Assembly (NCBI RefSeq): GCF_028502605.1
Contig: NC_079234.1
Span: 2,852,001-2,916,000, forward strand
Reading direction: 5' to 3'
Source of the DNA: Trichoderma breve
Taxonomy: Eukaryota > Ascomycota > Sordariomycetes > Hypocreales > Hypocreaceae
Length of the DNA stretch: 64,000 bases
Shown: in pieces, positions 10,292 through 24,046 of the stretch
How positions within the stretch are numbered: position 1 is the first letter of the stretch
Layout of the letters: every line of letters starts with the position of its first letter
The notes under the pieces: generated by a model
Databases searched by the model: none
Told to the model about the DNA's origin: nothing
The model's input: the letters and a program-made list of their open reading frames with translations, nothing else
Program-made: the position numbers and the translations under genes

Positions 10292-10930
10292 GACTGAGGC
10301 ACACAAGACGTATCGCGGACTAATTCTTTGTGAAGGCCGACAAAGGAAAAAATTGTAGGATTTCTTTTTAGTAGAGAACAGGTGTCGAGATGGGAATTGA
10401 GCAATGAAATGAAGGAGAGGCTGCCTGGCCCGATTGAGGCTGTGGCAGATTGCGGTACCTGGCAAGAAAAGCAGGCAGCTGAATTAAGGTAAGCGGCACA
10501 CAGCTGCAGTTAGTGTCTTAGCAAGGTGCTATACTATTTCACACGAAATTCTGTTAGATGTCTAGCACAATTCACCCTACTTGGCACCTTTGGCTGCCGC
10601 TCCCTGCCATCTCCATGCTAGTCCACCTGCAAATGACGAATGCGACACCTCATCCATTTTGTATGACGCTCGCAACTCCCATCGCCTCCAATGAAAGCCC
10701 GTCATGAGACACCATCTGCATCAACGGCATCTCCTCCAAGCTGCCCATTCGTCACTGCAATGTCTTACACAGCACAAGAGCCACATCGATAAGAGGCACG
10801 GGACACAATGCGCGATAACAAGGCATGATAAGAAGGCCAGGCCACTGTCATCACGCCTTCGCGTATCCACCAGCCCTGTGGCCAAAGGCTATATCATGAC
10901 TCATAGCAAGGTGCCATATCACCAAAGAAA
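10292..10930. other. Promoter side of the claudin-like gene, up to the tRNA
   Basis: 639 bp without a recognisable protein gene. It must contain the promoter of the minus-strand claudin-like gene (starting at 10291) and the upstream flank of the tRNA gene. Nothing else supportable. Confidence 0.5.
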
Positions 10931-11002
10931 AGCAATTTGGCGCAGTGGAAGCGCGCCGGGCTCATAACCCGGAGGTCGCACGATCGAAACGTGCAATTGC
11001 TA
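10931..11002 (+). tRNA. Initiator tRNA-Met (CAT), copy 1
   Basis: 72-nt intron-less tRNA gene. The acceptor stem pairs 7/7 (AGCAATT with AATTGCT) with A1-T72, which marks eukaryotic initiators. The anticodon arm is CCGGG-CTCATAA-CCCGG, with the three stacked G-C pairs of initiators and anticodon CAT. The T-arm is GCACG-ATCGAAA-CGTGC, with A instead of T at position 54, again initiator-specific. The D-arm holds the Pol III A box (TGGCGCAGTGG) and the T-arm the B box. A T-run within about 20 nt downstream serves as terminator. Identical to copy 2 at 24047-24118. Confidence 0.98.
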
Positions 11003-11394
11003 AATGGTATCCTTTCTTTTTTTGCTTCTTTTGCGTTGGAATTATTCGATATGTCTCCTTTGTAATTCTTCTTGTCTCTCTTCGTTTTCTCTTTATTTTT
11101 TTTCTTTCTGCAACCAAATCCCAATGACGTGCATAATGTACTAGGTACATACATCGAATCCCCCATCGCCTATAAAACACATGTAGAATGAACCTTTGTT
11201 GCAGCAATACCCGCTGTTCCCCCAAGTCCCCGTAACGATTTAGTGCAGCAATTCGGTCTCCCTTCCGTAGCCGTTCCGAACCGCCGCCCCCTCCGGCATC
11301 GCTATCGGGCTTCAATCCAGTAGGTAAGGTAGTGCTATTATCTCACCTCACCTCATCATCGCCAGCCATACCTTTTCACTCTGTCCCCTCCGTC
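11003..11394. other. tRNA terminator and promoter of the omega-amidase gene
   Basis: The first about 20 bases include T-runs that should end Pol III transcription of the tRNA. The rest is the upstream region of the NIT2-type gene: T-rich at 11015-11110, then C/T-rich close to the start codon (11250-11394). No separate gene seen. Confidence 0.55.
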
Positions 11395-12414
11395 ATGCGA
11401 ACATCCCTCAAGAGAATCGGACTGCCAATACTCCAAAGCTCCAGATACCTCTTCAAGCCCCAAGCCTCCTTCGCACCCCTCCTCCGCTCCCCATTCCTCC
11501 GCAAGATGTCGTCGGCTCCCGCGCCGGTGCTCAAGAAGCCCATCAAGATCTCCTGCATCCAGCTTGCCTCCGGCGCCGACAAGGATGCCAACCTCAAGCA
11601 CGCCGCCGAAAAGGTCGCCGAGGCCGCCCAGTCGGGCTCTAAGCTCGTGATCCTGCCCGAATGCTTCAACTCGCCCTACGGGTGCGACTACTTCCCCAAG
11701 TACGCAGAGACGCTGCTCCCGTCGCCGCCGTCAAAGGAGCAGTCGCCTTCGTTTCACGCCCTGTCCGCCATGGCCGCGGAGAACAACGTCTATCTCGTCG
11801 GCGGCTCGATCCCGGAGCTAAATCCCGAGACCAAGAAGTACTACAACACCAGCCTTACGTTTGGCCCCGACGGCAAGCTGCTGGGCACCCACCGCAAAGT
11901 TCACCTGTTTGACATTGATATCCCCGGCAAGATCTTCTTCAAGGAATCCGACGTCCTCAGCGGCGGTAACAAGCTGACCCTCATCGACTTGCCCGAGTAC
12001 GGCACTATCGCCGTCGCCATCTGCTACGACGTCCGCTTCCCTGAGCTTGCTACCATTGCTGCCCGCCGCGGCGCCTTTGCCCTCATCTATCCCGGCGCAT
12101 TCAACCTCACCACTGGCGCCCTGCACTGGCGCCTGCTGGCTCAGGCTCGTGCTGTCGACAATCAGATCTACGTGGCCCTGTGCAGCCCTGCCAGAGACAT
12201 GAGCGCCAGTTACAACGCCTGGGGGCACAGCTTGATTGTCAATCCAATGGCCAAGATTTTAGTCGAGGCTGAGGAGACCGAGACGATTGTCCAGGCGGAG
12301 CTGGTGGGCGAGGATATTGCGGAGGCCCGGAAGAACATTCCGTTGAACAACCAGAGAAGATTTGATGTATACCCTGATATTAATCAAGGCAAGATCTCGT
12401 TTGACGAGCTATAA
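11395..12414 (+). CDS. nit2: Omega-amidase, NIT2/Nit3 nitrilase family
   Basis: Carbon-nitrogen hydrolase that by homology hydrolyses alpha-ketoglutaramate and related omega-amides, closing the glutamine transaminase cycle. Single exon, 339 aa from the ATG at 11395. The catalytic triad is Glu89 (LPECFNSPYG), Lys168 (HRKVHLFDID) and Cys210 (AICYDVRFPE). FNSPYG, YPGAFNLTTG and SPARD match NIT2 rather than NIT1. The first 37 residues are rich in Arg, Lys, Ser and Leu with no acidic residue and look like a mitochondrial presequence; a second in-frame ATG at 11506 (MSSAPAPVLKKP) would give a 302-aa cytosolic form with the family's usual N-terminus. A frame extension upstream to 11332 begins at GTG and was not used. 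The stop converges with spe3. Confidence 0.95.
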   Translation: MRTSLKRIGLPILQSSRYLFKPQASFAPLLRSPFLRKMSSAPAPVLKKPIKISCIQLASGADKDANLKHAAEKVAEAAQSGSKLVILPECFNSPYGCDYFPKYAETLLPSPPSKEQSPSFHALSAMAAENNVYLVGGSIPELNPETKKYYNTSLTFGPDGKLLGTHRKVHLFDIDIPGKIFFKESDVLSGGNKLTLIDLPEYGTIAVAICYDVRFPELATIAARRGAFALIYPGAFNLTTGALHWRLLAQARAVDNQIYVALCSPARDMSASYNAWGHSLIVNPMAKILVEAEETETIVQAELVGEDIAEARKNIPLNNQRRFDVYPDINQGKISFDEL

Positions 12415-12819
12415 ATGATCCGAGCATCATACAGAGAATAAAGAATAAACAAAGCAGTAAAATAATAATGAATCATGATTCCGACACGGTGATTGGGAAA
12501 CGTATCATGTTGTAAGAGGGTAATGTACTGGATTCTCGCATCTTGATTATCACAAACAGGTGGTACGCAACAGACTTTTCATGAGAAAATCGATATATAT
12601 AAGATCTTGTTTTATGTCGTTTCTACATTTAATGTAGATCTTCTCATGTAGCGCTCAATCTTTCCCAAGACCGCTATCAGTCTAAGACATTTTCTTCCGT
12701 AAAGCCATTGCCCATCAGTAAAGGAGAACCCGCGTCCCCTCTCTTATTTTTCCTTTTTTTTCGTTTGATCCAAACGCTCTCATTCAATAAAAATCAACAC
12801 AAGTGTCTTTTACCATCCC
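12415..12819. other. Convergent 3' region with hairpins, nit2/spe3
   Basis: 405 bp between two convergent stops. AT-rich. A near-perfect palindrome TCTACATTTAATGTAGA (12622-12638, 8-bp arms) lies inside a wider inverted pair CATGAGAA (12580-12587) / TTCTCATG (12641-12648). These could shape 3' ends on both strands. No gene. Confidence 0.6.
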
Positions 12820-14360
<1,541 letters not shown>

Positions 14361-17300
14361 TGTGTTTGCTGCGTGGAAACGGCGAAAAGATGGGAAACGG
14401 GGTATCAAAGTGGAATGAAGAGAAGTCGATGAAGGAGAAAGAGGAGAGGAAAAAGAAGAAGTCGACGTCAAGGGAGGAAAAGTCGGGAGAGGAAAAGCAG
14501 GGAGCCGAGCGCCTACAGAGGCATGGAAAAGACCGGTCGCAATTGGGTTTGGCTTTGGGTTTGGTGGGGTGAAAAATTTTGGCGCACTTTTTGCCAACTG
14601 GAGACCGAGAGCAAGAGCCTGGCTGTGTATCGTGCGAGATGCAGTGCCACGAGGACAACAAACTGCCTGAATCATGTCTATCTGTGTGACTGTTTGTTTG
14701 TTCAATGCAGCATTTTCTCTTGTATACTAAATATCAATATTGTGGTGGTTAACGAGAGTGTTGAGCTGCTGAAAAGGTCATACATCAGGTACATCCTCTG
14801 CTTGCGGTGCTACCACCAGTCTACTTTGCTGCACAGCATGACGTCGGGAAGCTTCGAGCTAGCCGAGACCAGCAATTGGGCTCCAGGTTGTCTACGGAGC
14901 TGCTGATTGGCCACAGCGCCTGGTTCCAGAACCGAAACGGTATCTCTCCCAGGTACCTTTATTAAGCTGTGGAATGGGGCCATGTACCTGGAGAAAGAAA
15001 AAAAAAAATCGTAGATGACTGGTTGGCGAGTTCCGCCTTGAACAACCCTGAATCCACCAAACCTCCAGATTCTCAGGAAATTCCCCCATGAGGCAATTTG
15101 TCACACTACTCAGGCGTTGCAGCCCTCTATGGAGTTTCTACAACGGAATATTGATGAAAGACTAGTCTCAATGTAGATACTAAATAGCATCTGTTACATT
15201 ATATCCAACATTGTTCAAGCAGCTGTTCAGTGTCTCGTTTTAAGGTCAATATGGCCGTTGTGGGTATCACAGCAATATGCAGAGGGTGAGAGTATCTACT
15301 CACATAAATAAGCAGGGCAGCCAATTTTTATAATTGCTGTCACTTTCCAGCGATATGGATACTAGGCATGGCTGCTGCTGCTACTATCATCTCCGTTATT
15401 CTAGCAGCTGATATCGATATGGGAGGCTTGAGTGCTTGCCACTTGATCGGAACAAATGCACATGTATAGTCGTGGCCTTGGGACAGCCACGAATAAAATA
15501 GCAGCATCACAAGTCGATGTTTTAGAGCAAATATCTAAATTGTTTCCCTGTCTTTATCGTAGAATTAAGTGCCATAGATTATTGCTGAGAATTCGTCTTG
15601 GCCTTGATAGGTCGAAGGCATCATCTTCGGCACCACGGCATCACCCACTCCTTGCGGAGGTTACTGCCTTTGGTGGATCTGATTGATATAGATGCTGTGA
15701 CAGGCTTCATTTCCGACAAAAGGGATTTATAATTTAAGTTCGCTTTACCATATAGTCTCAATACACATGTATTGCTAGCTTCCACGCCTATGTGGAAAGC
15801 CACCTGTTGCAGATTCACAACCGATAGCGAATATGAGATGTCTGTGGGTACTAGCCAACAAACATCAAAGCCGGTTAGCATCGATCGTAATAGCCAGTCA
15901 CTTCTTGCGCAAGGTAAGATAAAGCCACGGTTGTTATTGTGTCCAGCAGCCTCCACGGACGAATACTTCACTAGAGACTCCAGGTTTAACAGAAAGCTTC
16001 CGGGCAGGTTCAGATGCCGGTTAATCGTGATGAACCCTTCTCTCAAGTTTTGCAATAGAGAATATGTGCCATGGATAGAGAGGGATGGCCCGTTGTCTGC
16101 AACATGAACTCTATATCTTTTGCCGTTGCTTTTGATGCTTCTTCTCATGTGAGTTATATTGACAGGCATATTATTGTAAAGAATATAGACTATACGGCTA
16201 CGTTGGGCATTCATATTTAGGGAATAGAATACGACAATATTCTAGCTAGTAGGCAATATGACGAAAATCGATACGCATATAATCTTATTTCCACCATCGA
16301 AGCAGTTCTAAAGTCGCGTAAATAACACCAGAGGCTTTATGTTCACAAGTAAGAGCGATTCCAACAAGTTATCTTTGCCTTTGCCCCTGAGATACAAAGT
16401 TGGAAGGTGGATAGCTCGTTCGATCCCGCCCATGATACTCAATGTATACGTCTTTACAGCACGAAGGTTTATATTGCGATATACAAATGACTCAAACAAC
16501 AGCAAAACATGTATCGTTCCAGAGGTGCATGGCATGATATCACGAGGCCAACGTAAGCCACCTCGGGGGAGGGAGAGATCTAATGAGGCGCCGCCTGGGA
16601 AGGCATCTCAACGTGTTCCCCGCGGGATTTGCCAAAACGGTCCAAAATGCCGATCTTTGGCCATTGTTAGAAATAACCGAAGTCACATTGCAGTTGGTTC
16701 TGGCTTGAAGGGTGGGGGACCATGTCTTGTGTGGCATTGAAGGATCTATTAATGGAGGTAAGGTTATCTGTGCGTTACCAAATCGCCAAGAGATTATTAT
16801 AGCCACCATAACAAGCTGTATCATGCCATTAACTCAACATGTTGTGTTGTATACTTCTATGGGCATCCAAAAACATTTGCTGAACTGCCTGTCTCCGAGT
16901 GTGCTCTGTCATCGTAATCATTGGTAGTGTTCTAGGGTAGCTCGATTCTGGGGCCGACGACTCGATGTCTAATGATGGTGATACTTGCCGACCAGTCCAA
17001 TCTATTACGGTTAAAAATGTATGCCTACTAAAATCAGGAATGCTAGAATTTGTATAATATTTCTCGGGTTTCTACCGTGAGTGTCAGTGCGCTGATGCGT
17101 AGCCACCACTCCCGGGAGCACCACCAAAAACGCATGTTCACGATGGCCATCTACGGCACAACATAGATACAGCACGTGTATGACGTATCGGACTCGGGGC
17201 ATTTATTCCAACTGAATACTCCGTACCCAGTCCGTGCAAAAAATCTTGAAGAAAACTACCTACCTGATAAGTTGGCAAGGTAGCATCACTAAGCACCGAT

Positions 17301-20300
17301 GAGACCGGCTCTATCAGCACCGAATCGCCCACAGCTGCCCATCGCGGAATCTCGAACCAGACTGAAATCCCGGTACACAGCCAGATGCGGAGTGTAACAG
17401 AGACTGACTGGATATTCGACTTGGCCGACCTAGGCGATGCCACTCCGTACCGCTCCATCGACACCATTTCGTACCTGGTCCAAAGACAAGGGACCCCCCG
17501 TCTAGGCCTCCTCCCACGCTACAGACCCTTGCCATGGCGCCGATGTTTCAAATCAAACATGGCCCGCCATCGGCACACTAATCTTTTCTTTCTTTTTTCT
17601 TCTGTTGCCAGCGGGTATGGAGCACCCGTGCCCTTTTTGACATGTCGTAAAAAATGAACTGGCCAAGGGCACCTTGCGAAATTGCCACGCGGTTCTGGTG
17701 TCATTGAGCAAATGATACCCCGGGCAGGCTGGGAGAAAAGCTGATAGATGACAACATGAAGTTGGCCAAGGCTCAAACCACTGTAACACGTCGTGTACTC
17801 GTAGGTTGCACAAACGATGGCTGTCTGTCATCTGGCCCCCTCATAACCTTTTGGGCAACTCAGATCTTGTGGACGCTGTCTGATGTCTTTGGTCAACTTC
17901 GCGGATAAGCAGCCGGCTTTCCACGGAATGCAACCGAGTCAAACGCCTATTCGATGCCAAACAGGAATCTTTATCGACACTAGAGCCAATGCGACCAAGC
18001 ACGAGGTTGCTCCATGCCCAATGAGGCATTTTCATCTGGAGATTGTTACTAATAAGCTGCTTCGTGTGTATACAAGTTCCAGCTGAGTTCAATTCGTTCT
18101 CATCTCATGTACGAGCGAGACACGGCACGGATTGCAATACACTAGCTACCCTAGGCTGACGAGCTGCAGCCAGCGTCGAGATTGTCGTCTGGCAGATCGT
18201 TGTATGCAACGAATGCTGCAAAATGACTTGCATGCCACATGGACGAGGCTCTGTGCTACGGTATCGACTGACTTTGGTATTGCACTGTGAAGTAGCATCA
18301 TCCAGAGCCTTGCTCCCTCTTCCCTCCCTGAACCAATCTACCCAAAAATATCCTAGCAGCATGGCAGTCATGTGAAGTAAATACGAGAGAGCCTCTTCCT
18401 CGTGCGTGCGGTGCAGGCGAGACATCCCAAAGTGCCGATCCAAGCTGCACTGCAACACCAAGTCTGAAAAGCACGAGGCTGCCGAGCATGTGCGACCAAG
18501 GCAAGAGTTGTAAAATCTCCGTTTGCGGCCGCCACCTCCTCCGATAGGAATGCAAATGACATGCGAGAGGCTTACCGATGCTACCGTGTACTCGTACGTG
18601 AATAAGCTCCCGCTATGTGTTGAACCGGTTTCTCCTATTTTTTTCCCCTTCCCCCAACCGCTCCGTGCAAATCTCACGATATCAAAGTGATCGTCGCCGC
18701 TACACCTGACGCCGGCGCTGTTAGAATGAGCGCAACACAAGTAGTCGCAGTAGTCGTGCTAGTACGAGTAATAAGTACCTGCGCCGCGTCGTATGCCTCG
18801 TAATGTACGAGTAGGAATTAATTGGAGGCTCGAACTAACAGAGACATCAACATGGCCGGTCCTTTGCTAGCAAGTTTGAACGAACTATCCAAGCTCCACC
18901 CAGCACGCGAAGGCGGAGAGCCTCCCCTGGCACGGGCCGTCCTTCGCCACGGTGATGCTTGCGAGTGTCTCTCGGTAGGGACGCTTTTTCCCTTCCCTTC
19001 CCAATTTTTCTTTTATTTCTTCTTCGTCTTTTCGGGATAATGCTGGCACGAGCAAGAACATTACTCGTACAAAGAGAATGGGGAAATAAGAATAAAAATA
19101 GAAAGGCAGACTGATGTTTCGCATTCTCGATAGCTGAGACGTTGGATGGACGATGCCGCCGATCTGTATGTCTGCATTGATTGCATCCTGGGTCATCAAT
19201 CAAATGTCCCATCCTTCCTTCGCCTTGGTGCCGAAACCAAGGAAAGGAAATGATACAGGACTACGGAGGCACTCTGGATGCATACCCGGATCAGCCATTC
19301 TCGTTCTGCAATCACTAGCCACTAGCATTACCACTCCGTATTCCCTGAGGCAGCTTTTTGAGTCGGGTGGCGTAATGTCAACCGCAGTTGGCATGGGATC
19401 AATTGCTCTTAGCACCGGCTTTAGTGCCTCCAAGTGCGAGCCTTGCGGGTGCTTTTGCGAATCGAATCCCAAGGCGCGGCCTTTTGGCCTCTTGGTCGGC
19501 TCAGAGCGCAGCCGTCTGATGTTTCTTGGGTAGCAGCGCGTAGTCGCAGCGCATGCTGGTAAGCATTTGGCGAGTTGTGGTCGTAAGCAGAATGGTTTGT
19601 TGTCTGCATGCTTATACAGGTAGGAGCTGGCCCATCTGCCGATGAGTGCGGTAGCATTGGTGGCGAAGAGAGCAACTTGGAGGGAGTCTGTGCTTGAGAA
19701 TGAATGAAACCACTTTTTGCATCCATCTTGCCTCCATCTGCCTCCATCTCCGGAGTTCCATCTCCCTTTCTGTGGGCTCTTGTTTTTTTCTTTTTCTATT
19801 TTTTTTTTTCTCTTCAAAATTTTCTTCATCATATTGACAACATCTTTTTGCCTCCGTCATGACATTTTGCTCCGCACGGCGGCACGCGCGCAGGGATTGC
19901 CCATATTCATCAGGTCATGCCACGAGTCGTCTTGATCCGCCGTTCCGGTAGTTGGCAAAATGTCTCTTCAGCATTTGGTGTGGAAAAACGTGTGCGCCGC
20001 ATGCAGGGACCACTAAAATGGAGTTGAAGATGAGGAGCTCCGTGGCACTCAGGTGGTAGGCCTAAAGCTACAGGAAGCCATGCGGAGTACGCAGCCGGAG
20101 GTACTGTGTACCTGTGCTGCTGTCGAGATTGAGCAGCGGTTGGTACTTGCGACCTCGGGGGCGTTGGTTCCGCCACTCCTGTTCAATGCGTTTTGCCGCA
20201 AATGGCCGGCTCTGCCCTGGTATCCTCTACGGCCCGAACTGGAATCCAGATGAAGAATGGGCGGTACACTCTACTCCGCTGTCGACTCGGGATGAAGACC

Positions 20301-21399
20301 CAGACAATACCTCTGTGTGGGACAGCGATACAATAGGTAGCCGTGCCTAATAAGCGTACTAGGTGGTCTCTGCCGACTCTCCCTCTGCTTTATCAAGTAC
20401 TCACCCATCCCTGTCGAGTAGTACAGAAGTATCTCCTGGGCCTGTCCACTACAAGCCCCTTATTCGCCCCCTGTAGCGTAGCGTCGAAGGACGCTAGAGT
20501 GTCTTGGTGTCTCGAAGAGAAGCTCGATGGCAGGCTCGGCCGCCGCAGGCACTAGAGACCCCCCGGTCATGCATAGAAAGAACCGCCAAGGGCCCCCATG
20601 CAAATGCCATGCTTCGGCAGCAGCTTGCTCAATACAGGTTGTTTAGACTGACTGCTGTAAGAAATCCATCCCCCCAAAGGCACAATAGGCTGTCGCAGTT
20701 TGTCATCCCCGGCGCCTTTTGAACGGGGGACGGCAAAGGGTTTAATCTTGTCATTTTCTTCTCTTCTCTTCTCCTCGTACTGTACCTCTGGTCACCACTT
20801 TTCTGCCGAGTGTTAGTGCTGTCTGTCCGGCAAGGTAGTGTAAGTTCAGTGTCGTTGGCTTGCTTGCTTGCTTAGTTGTACTTGAACCTTGCCTACTTGG
20901 TAGTTCAAACCTCTTTCTCCAAGCCCGTCTTCTCTTCTCCTCTCCATCCGTGCCCTGATCCTCACCCCGATCGACGACGGACGGCGACGATTGACGGACC
21001 CTACACAGCGACGGGCCGACAGGGACTCGAGATTGACAGGGGCCTTTTCGCGCAGCACAGAGACGACCGCGAAACAAAGGGGCGAAGAGAGAGAAAGCCC
21101 GGGAAGCACCGCATTTCCCTCCCAATCGAACGTTGGCAGCACGGTAGCATTTTTGCTAAGCGACAATCTTGCCATTGCAAACTGACACGCCTTGGACGCA
21201 CACACTTGCGCACATACGTCAAAAAAAGAAAAGACAAAGTAGCCGCTATTTCTGCCGCTACCCGTTGATTCAAGCCTTCTCCGTAGGCCGCCGCTTCCGT
21301 GAACGCGACTTCACGACCCGGCCGCCGATTCAGCCATTGCACATCACATACACCATTTAGACCGTCACGACGGCCAATCCTTGGTCACAGAACGCCACG
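14361..21399. other. 7-kb gene-free stretch between spe3 and the G-alpha gene
   Basis: No confident gene on either strand. The left edge (14361-14560) is the spe3 promoter and leader, A/G-rich on plus. Roughly 15.1-17.1 kb is AT-richer and carries the orphan minus frame annotated at 15621-16214. From 17.2 to 19.4 kb, TACTCGTA/TACGAGTA elements occur at 17796, 18589, 18763, 18806 and 19062, and TACTCCGTA-type elements at 17217, 17442 and 19333. Short 10-bp repeats (GCCTCCATCT) lie near 19731-19750. The right edge (about 20750-21399) is the upstream region and C/T-rich leader of the G-alpha gene. Confidence 0.6.
15621..16214 (-). CDS. Orphan 197-aa ORF in AT-richer island
   Basis: Uninterrupted minus-strand frame from ATG, 197 aa. 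No family recognised. It starts MNAQRSRIVYILYNNMPVN and ends with a basic stretch (RSTKGSNLRKEW). Base composition is clearly more AT-rich than the window's proven genes, and a 111-aa frame overlaps it on the other strand. It may be a fast-evolving orphan, a decayed gene or chance. No intron, signal peptide or transmembrane segment is obvious. Confidence 0.22.
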   Translation of the reverse strand: MNAQRSRIVYILYNNMPVNITHMRRSIKSNGKRYRVHVADNGPSLSIHGTYSLLQNLREGFITINRHLNLPGSFLLNLESLVKYSSVEAAGHNNNRGFILPCARSDWLLRSMLTGFDVCWLVPTDISYSLSVVNLQQVAFHIGVEASNTCVLRLYGKANLNYKSLLSEMKPVTASISIRSTKGSNLRKEWVMPWCRR

Positions 21400-22982
21400 A
21401 TGTGCTTCGGCGCTCGGAACAAGAACGAAGATGGCGAGGCTCGCTCGCGAGAGCTGGACAAGGTCATCCGCCAGGAGGAGAAGCGCATGGCTAAAGAAGT
21501 CAAGCTGTTGCTGTTGGGTAAGTCTTGCTTGTGATATCCTGCTGAAACCTTTTCTTTTCCTTTTGCTTTTTTTCTCCAGCTTCGGCTGCTAGGGGAAAAG
21601 ATAACATAGCAATGGACAGCAATGGAATGGACAAAGGCATAGCATCAATTGCTGCTCTAAAATTGAATATGCTAACGCGCTCATCTATAGGTGCTGGAGA
21701 GTCTGGAAAGTCTACAATTCTGAAGCAGATGAAGCTTATCTATGCTCAAGGCTTCAACAAGAGCGAAAGACTTGATTTCAAGCCAGTCATCTTCAGCAAC
21801 ATTGTCCAGTCATTCAAGACCATCTCCGAGGCCATGTCCGAGATTGGAATCGAATATGACAGCCCAGATAACGAGGTTTGTAATCACCACCGTGCCTCGG
21901 CCCCCTCCTTATCGCTGCACAACCATTGCATGTGTCTATCTATGCTCCTAACGTCAGCCCCGTGTTTGTGCTTGTGTTACGCTATCCGTGGACGCAATGC
22001 CATATCGCACTGAAGAGCAATAAGGGTGCTACACAGCTCAATATCCTGAAACACTTACTAACGCGCATGCTATTTATAGAAATACATGGCTCACATTTTG
22101 GTTGACAACGAAATCAGCCCAGACAGTGGCATGCCTGAGGACTACCTAGAGCCTATCAAGGCGCTATGGCAAGACAGCGGAGTGCTGGCGGCAGTTGCCA
22201 AGGGCAATGAATACGCCTTACACGATAACCTCACATAGTCAGTCCACCCTTTGCTGCTTAGGCAGCTGCAACGTTATTTATCTAGCTGCAGCGAAATGGC
22301 TAACTCCCGTCCAGCTTTGTTACAGACATTGACCGGATATGGGCTGACGGCTACGTACCGAATGACCAAGATCTGCTCCGCTCTCGATTGAGAACTACAG
22401 GTATCACAGAAACCGTCTTTGACCTTGGCCAGCTGACATACCGTATGTTTGATGTCGGTGGCCAGAGATCAGAACGAAAGAAGTGGATCCACTGTTTCGA
22501 GAATGTCAACTGTCTGCTCTTCCTGGTTGCTATTAGTGGTTACGATCAGTGTCTCGTGGAAGACAAGGATGGCGTAAGTTTTGATTGCAAGAGAAGATCT
22601 ACTCAACGATACGCGATGCACTGACATGAGACGATAGAACCAAATGAACGAGGCTTTGATGCTATGGGAATCCATCGCCAACTCACACTGGTTCACCATG
22701 ACATCCTTGATCCTGTTCCTCAACAAGATGGATCTGTTCAAAGAGAAGCTACCCAAGAGCCCGATCTCCAAGTACGGATTCACCGATTATCACGGACCCG
22801 ACGACGACTACAAGGCGGCCAGCAAATACTTCCTAGACAAATTCCGAGCTCTGAGCAGGAACCCCGAAAAAGAAATCTACGGCCATTTCACAAATGCCAC
22901 CGACACAAACCTGCTGAAAATCACAATGGGCTCCGTCCAAGACATGATTATCCAGCGAAACCTCAAAAAGTTAATACTATAA
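21400..22982 (+). CDS. gna2: Heterotrimeric G-protein alpha subunit, fungal group II
   Basis: GTP-binding alpha subunit acting below seven-TM receptors at the plasma membrane. Five exons: 21400-21517, 21691-21875, 22080-22237, 22315-22573, 22638-22982, giving 354 aa. G1 is GAGESGKST (40-48), the catalytic arginine is Arg180 in [13 protein letters not shown]3 is DVGGQ with Gln204, G4 NKMD (269-272), G5 TNATDT (325-330). The N-terminus MCFGARNK, without Gly2 and so without a myristoylation site, matches fungal group II (Neurospora GNA-2), not group I (MGCGMS) or group III (MGACMS). Cys2 could be palmitoylated. The C-terminus NLKKLIL lacks the Cys four from the end that pertussis toxin modifies. 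Group II subunits usually have mild or overlapping roles with the other alphas. Confidence 0.96.
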
Positions 22983-24046
22983 GGTCCCTAACGTACTTTT
23001 CAATCTATTGCTACAGTGCGTGGTAGCGTGGATTATTAACACTTGTGTTTTTCCAGGTTACTTATTTAGAGCACCTTTTTCATCTTTCCATCAATGTTGT
23101 TATTATCGTCGCCTACTCGTTATTTTACCTGCCTGGATCTCGATTCACGCTTCGACCACCGGTTTATTTTTGACACCTAGGTTTAGGGCTGCTGCCTGAG
23201 TCGACTCGGCCCCCCTTTTCATGCATGATTATGGCATTTTACGGCTTCACATTCATTATTCATCGGCACCAAAGCTTCTCAGCTGCATTTTTGCTTTTTG
23301 TCTCACATATACACTAGCGGGGGCATGCCACTCTTCCGTGTTTTTTATTTTATTTTTATTTTATTTTGAACCTTTTGTTTATTTTCTTTGTATATTTCCC
23401 CCGGCCAGTCTATACTGTGGCTATGGAGGGGATGGAGGGGGAGGACTGTTGAAATCTAGGATGAGAAGAAGGAGGATGCCTGCTTGAGTTTACGTTACTA
23501 GGGTTGAAGTTGATATCTTAAGAAGACATGATGGGAGGGCAATGAGGAAGAGGTGGAAAAGGGGAAACCAGAATCCTGTGGACAAATGAAGGACTGGTGG
23601 ATATTATATATTTTCTTTCCTTTCATCAGTGATACCTAAGTCTTCTCTTATTTTCATTACTAGACTTGATCAGTCTGCAATTGCAAGCAGATAAAGTTGA
23701 AAAGTGTGCCTGAATTTTTCTCTCTCCTTTTTTTATAATGTACTTGACGTGCAGATGGATAGCGCGACGACGGGATGAAAGCACGTGGCAGATTGATAGG
23801 CAGATGGTCCATGTGCGTCTAAGCATGGCAGATGCGTGCCTGAATTATTGCAGAAATCGTTATGTTTGAGCTACCAATATCTGAGGATGCAACCGAACAG
23901 TTAAAATGCAATTTTGCAAGTCGTATTTTGTAACATAAATTGAGACAGTCTTAAAAAGTTGAATTTCTTGATTGCTGTGATTTCGGCATTCTCTTCATAA
24001 TTGGATTGAGCACGATGTCGTTACCAACAACCGCAGCAGGTTAGAA
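22983..24046. other. 3' flank of the G-alpha gene
   Basis: 1.06 kb. The first few hundred bases are T-rich (about 23040-23400) and probably hold the 3' UTR. A second T-rich block lies at 23610-23740. No gene recognised before the tRNA. Confidence 0.5.

Noticed and set aside
17340..17370. B-box-like GGTTCGAGATTCC on minus
   Set aside because: The T-stem does not pair and no acceptor stem is present, so not a tRNA.
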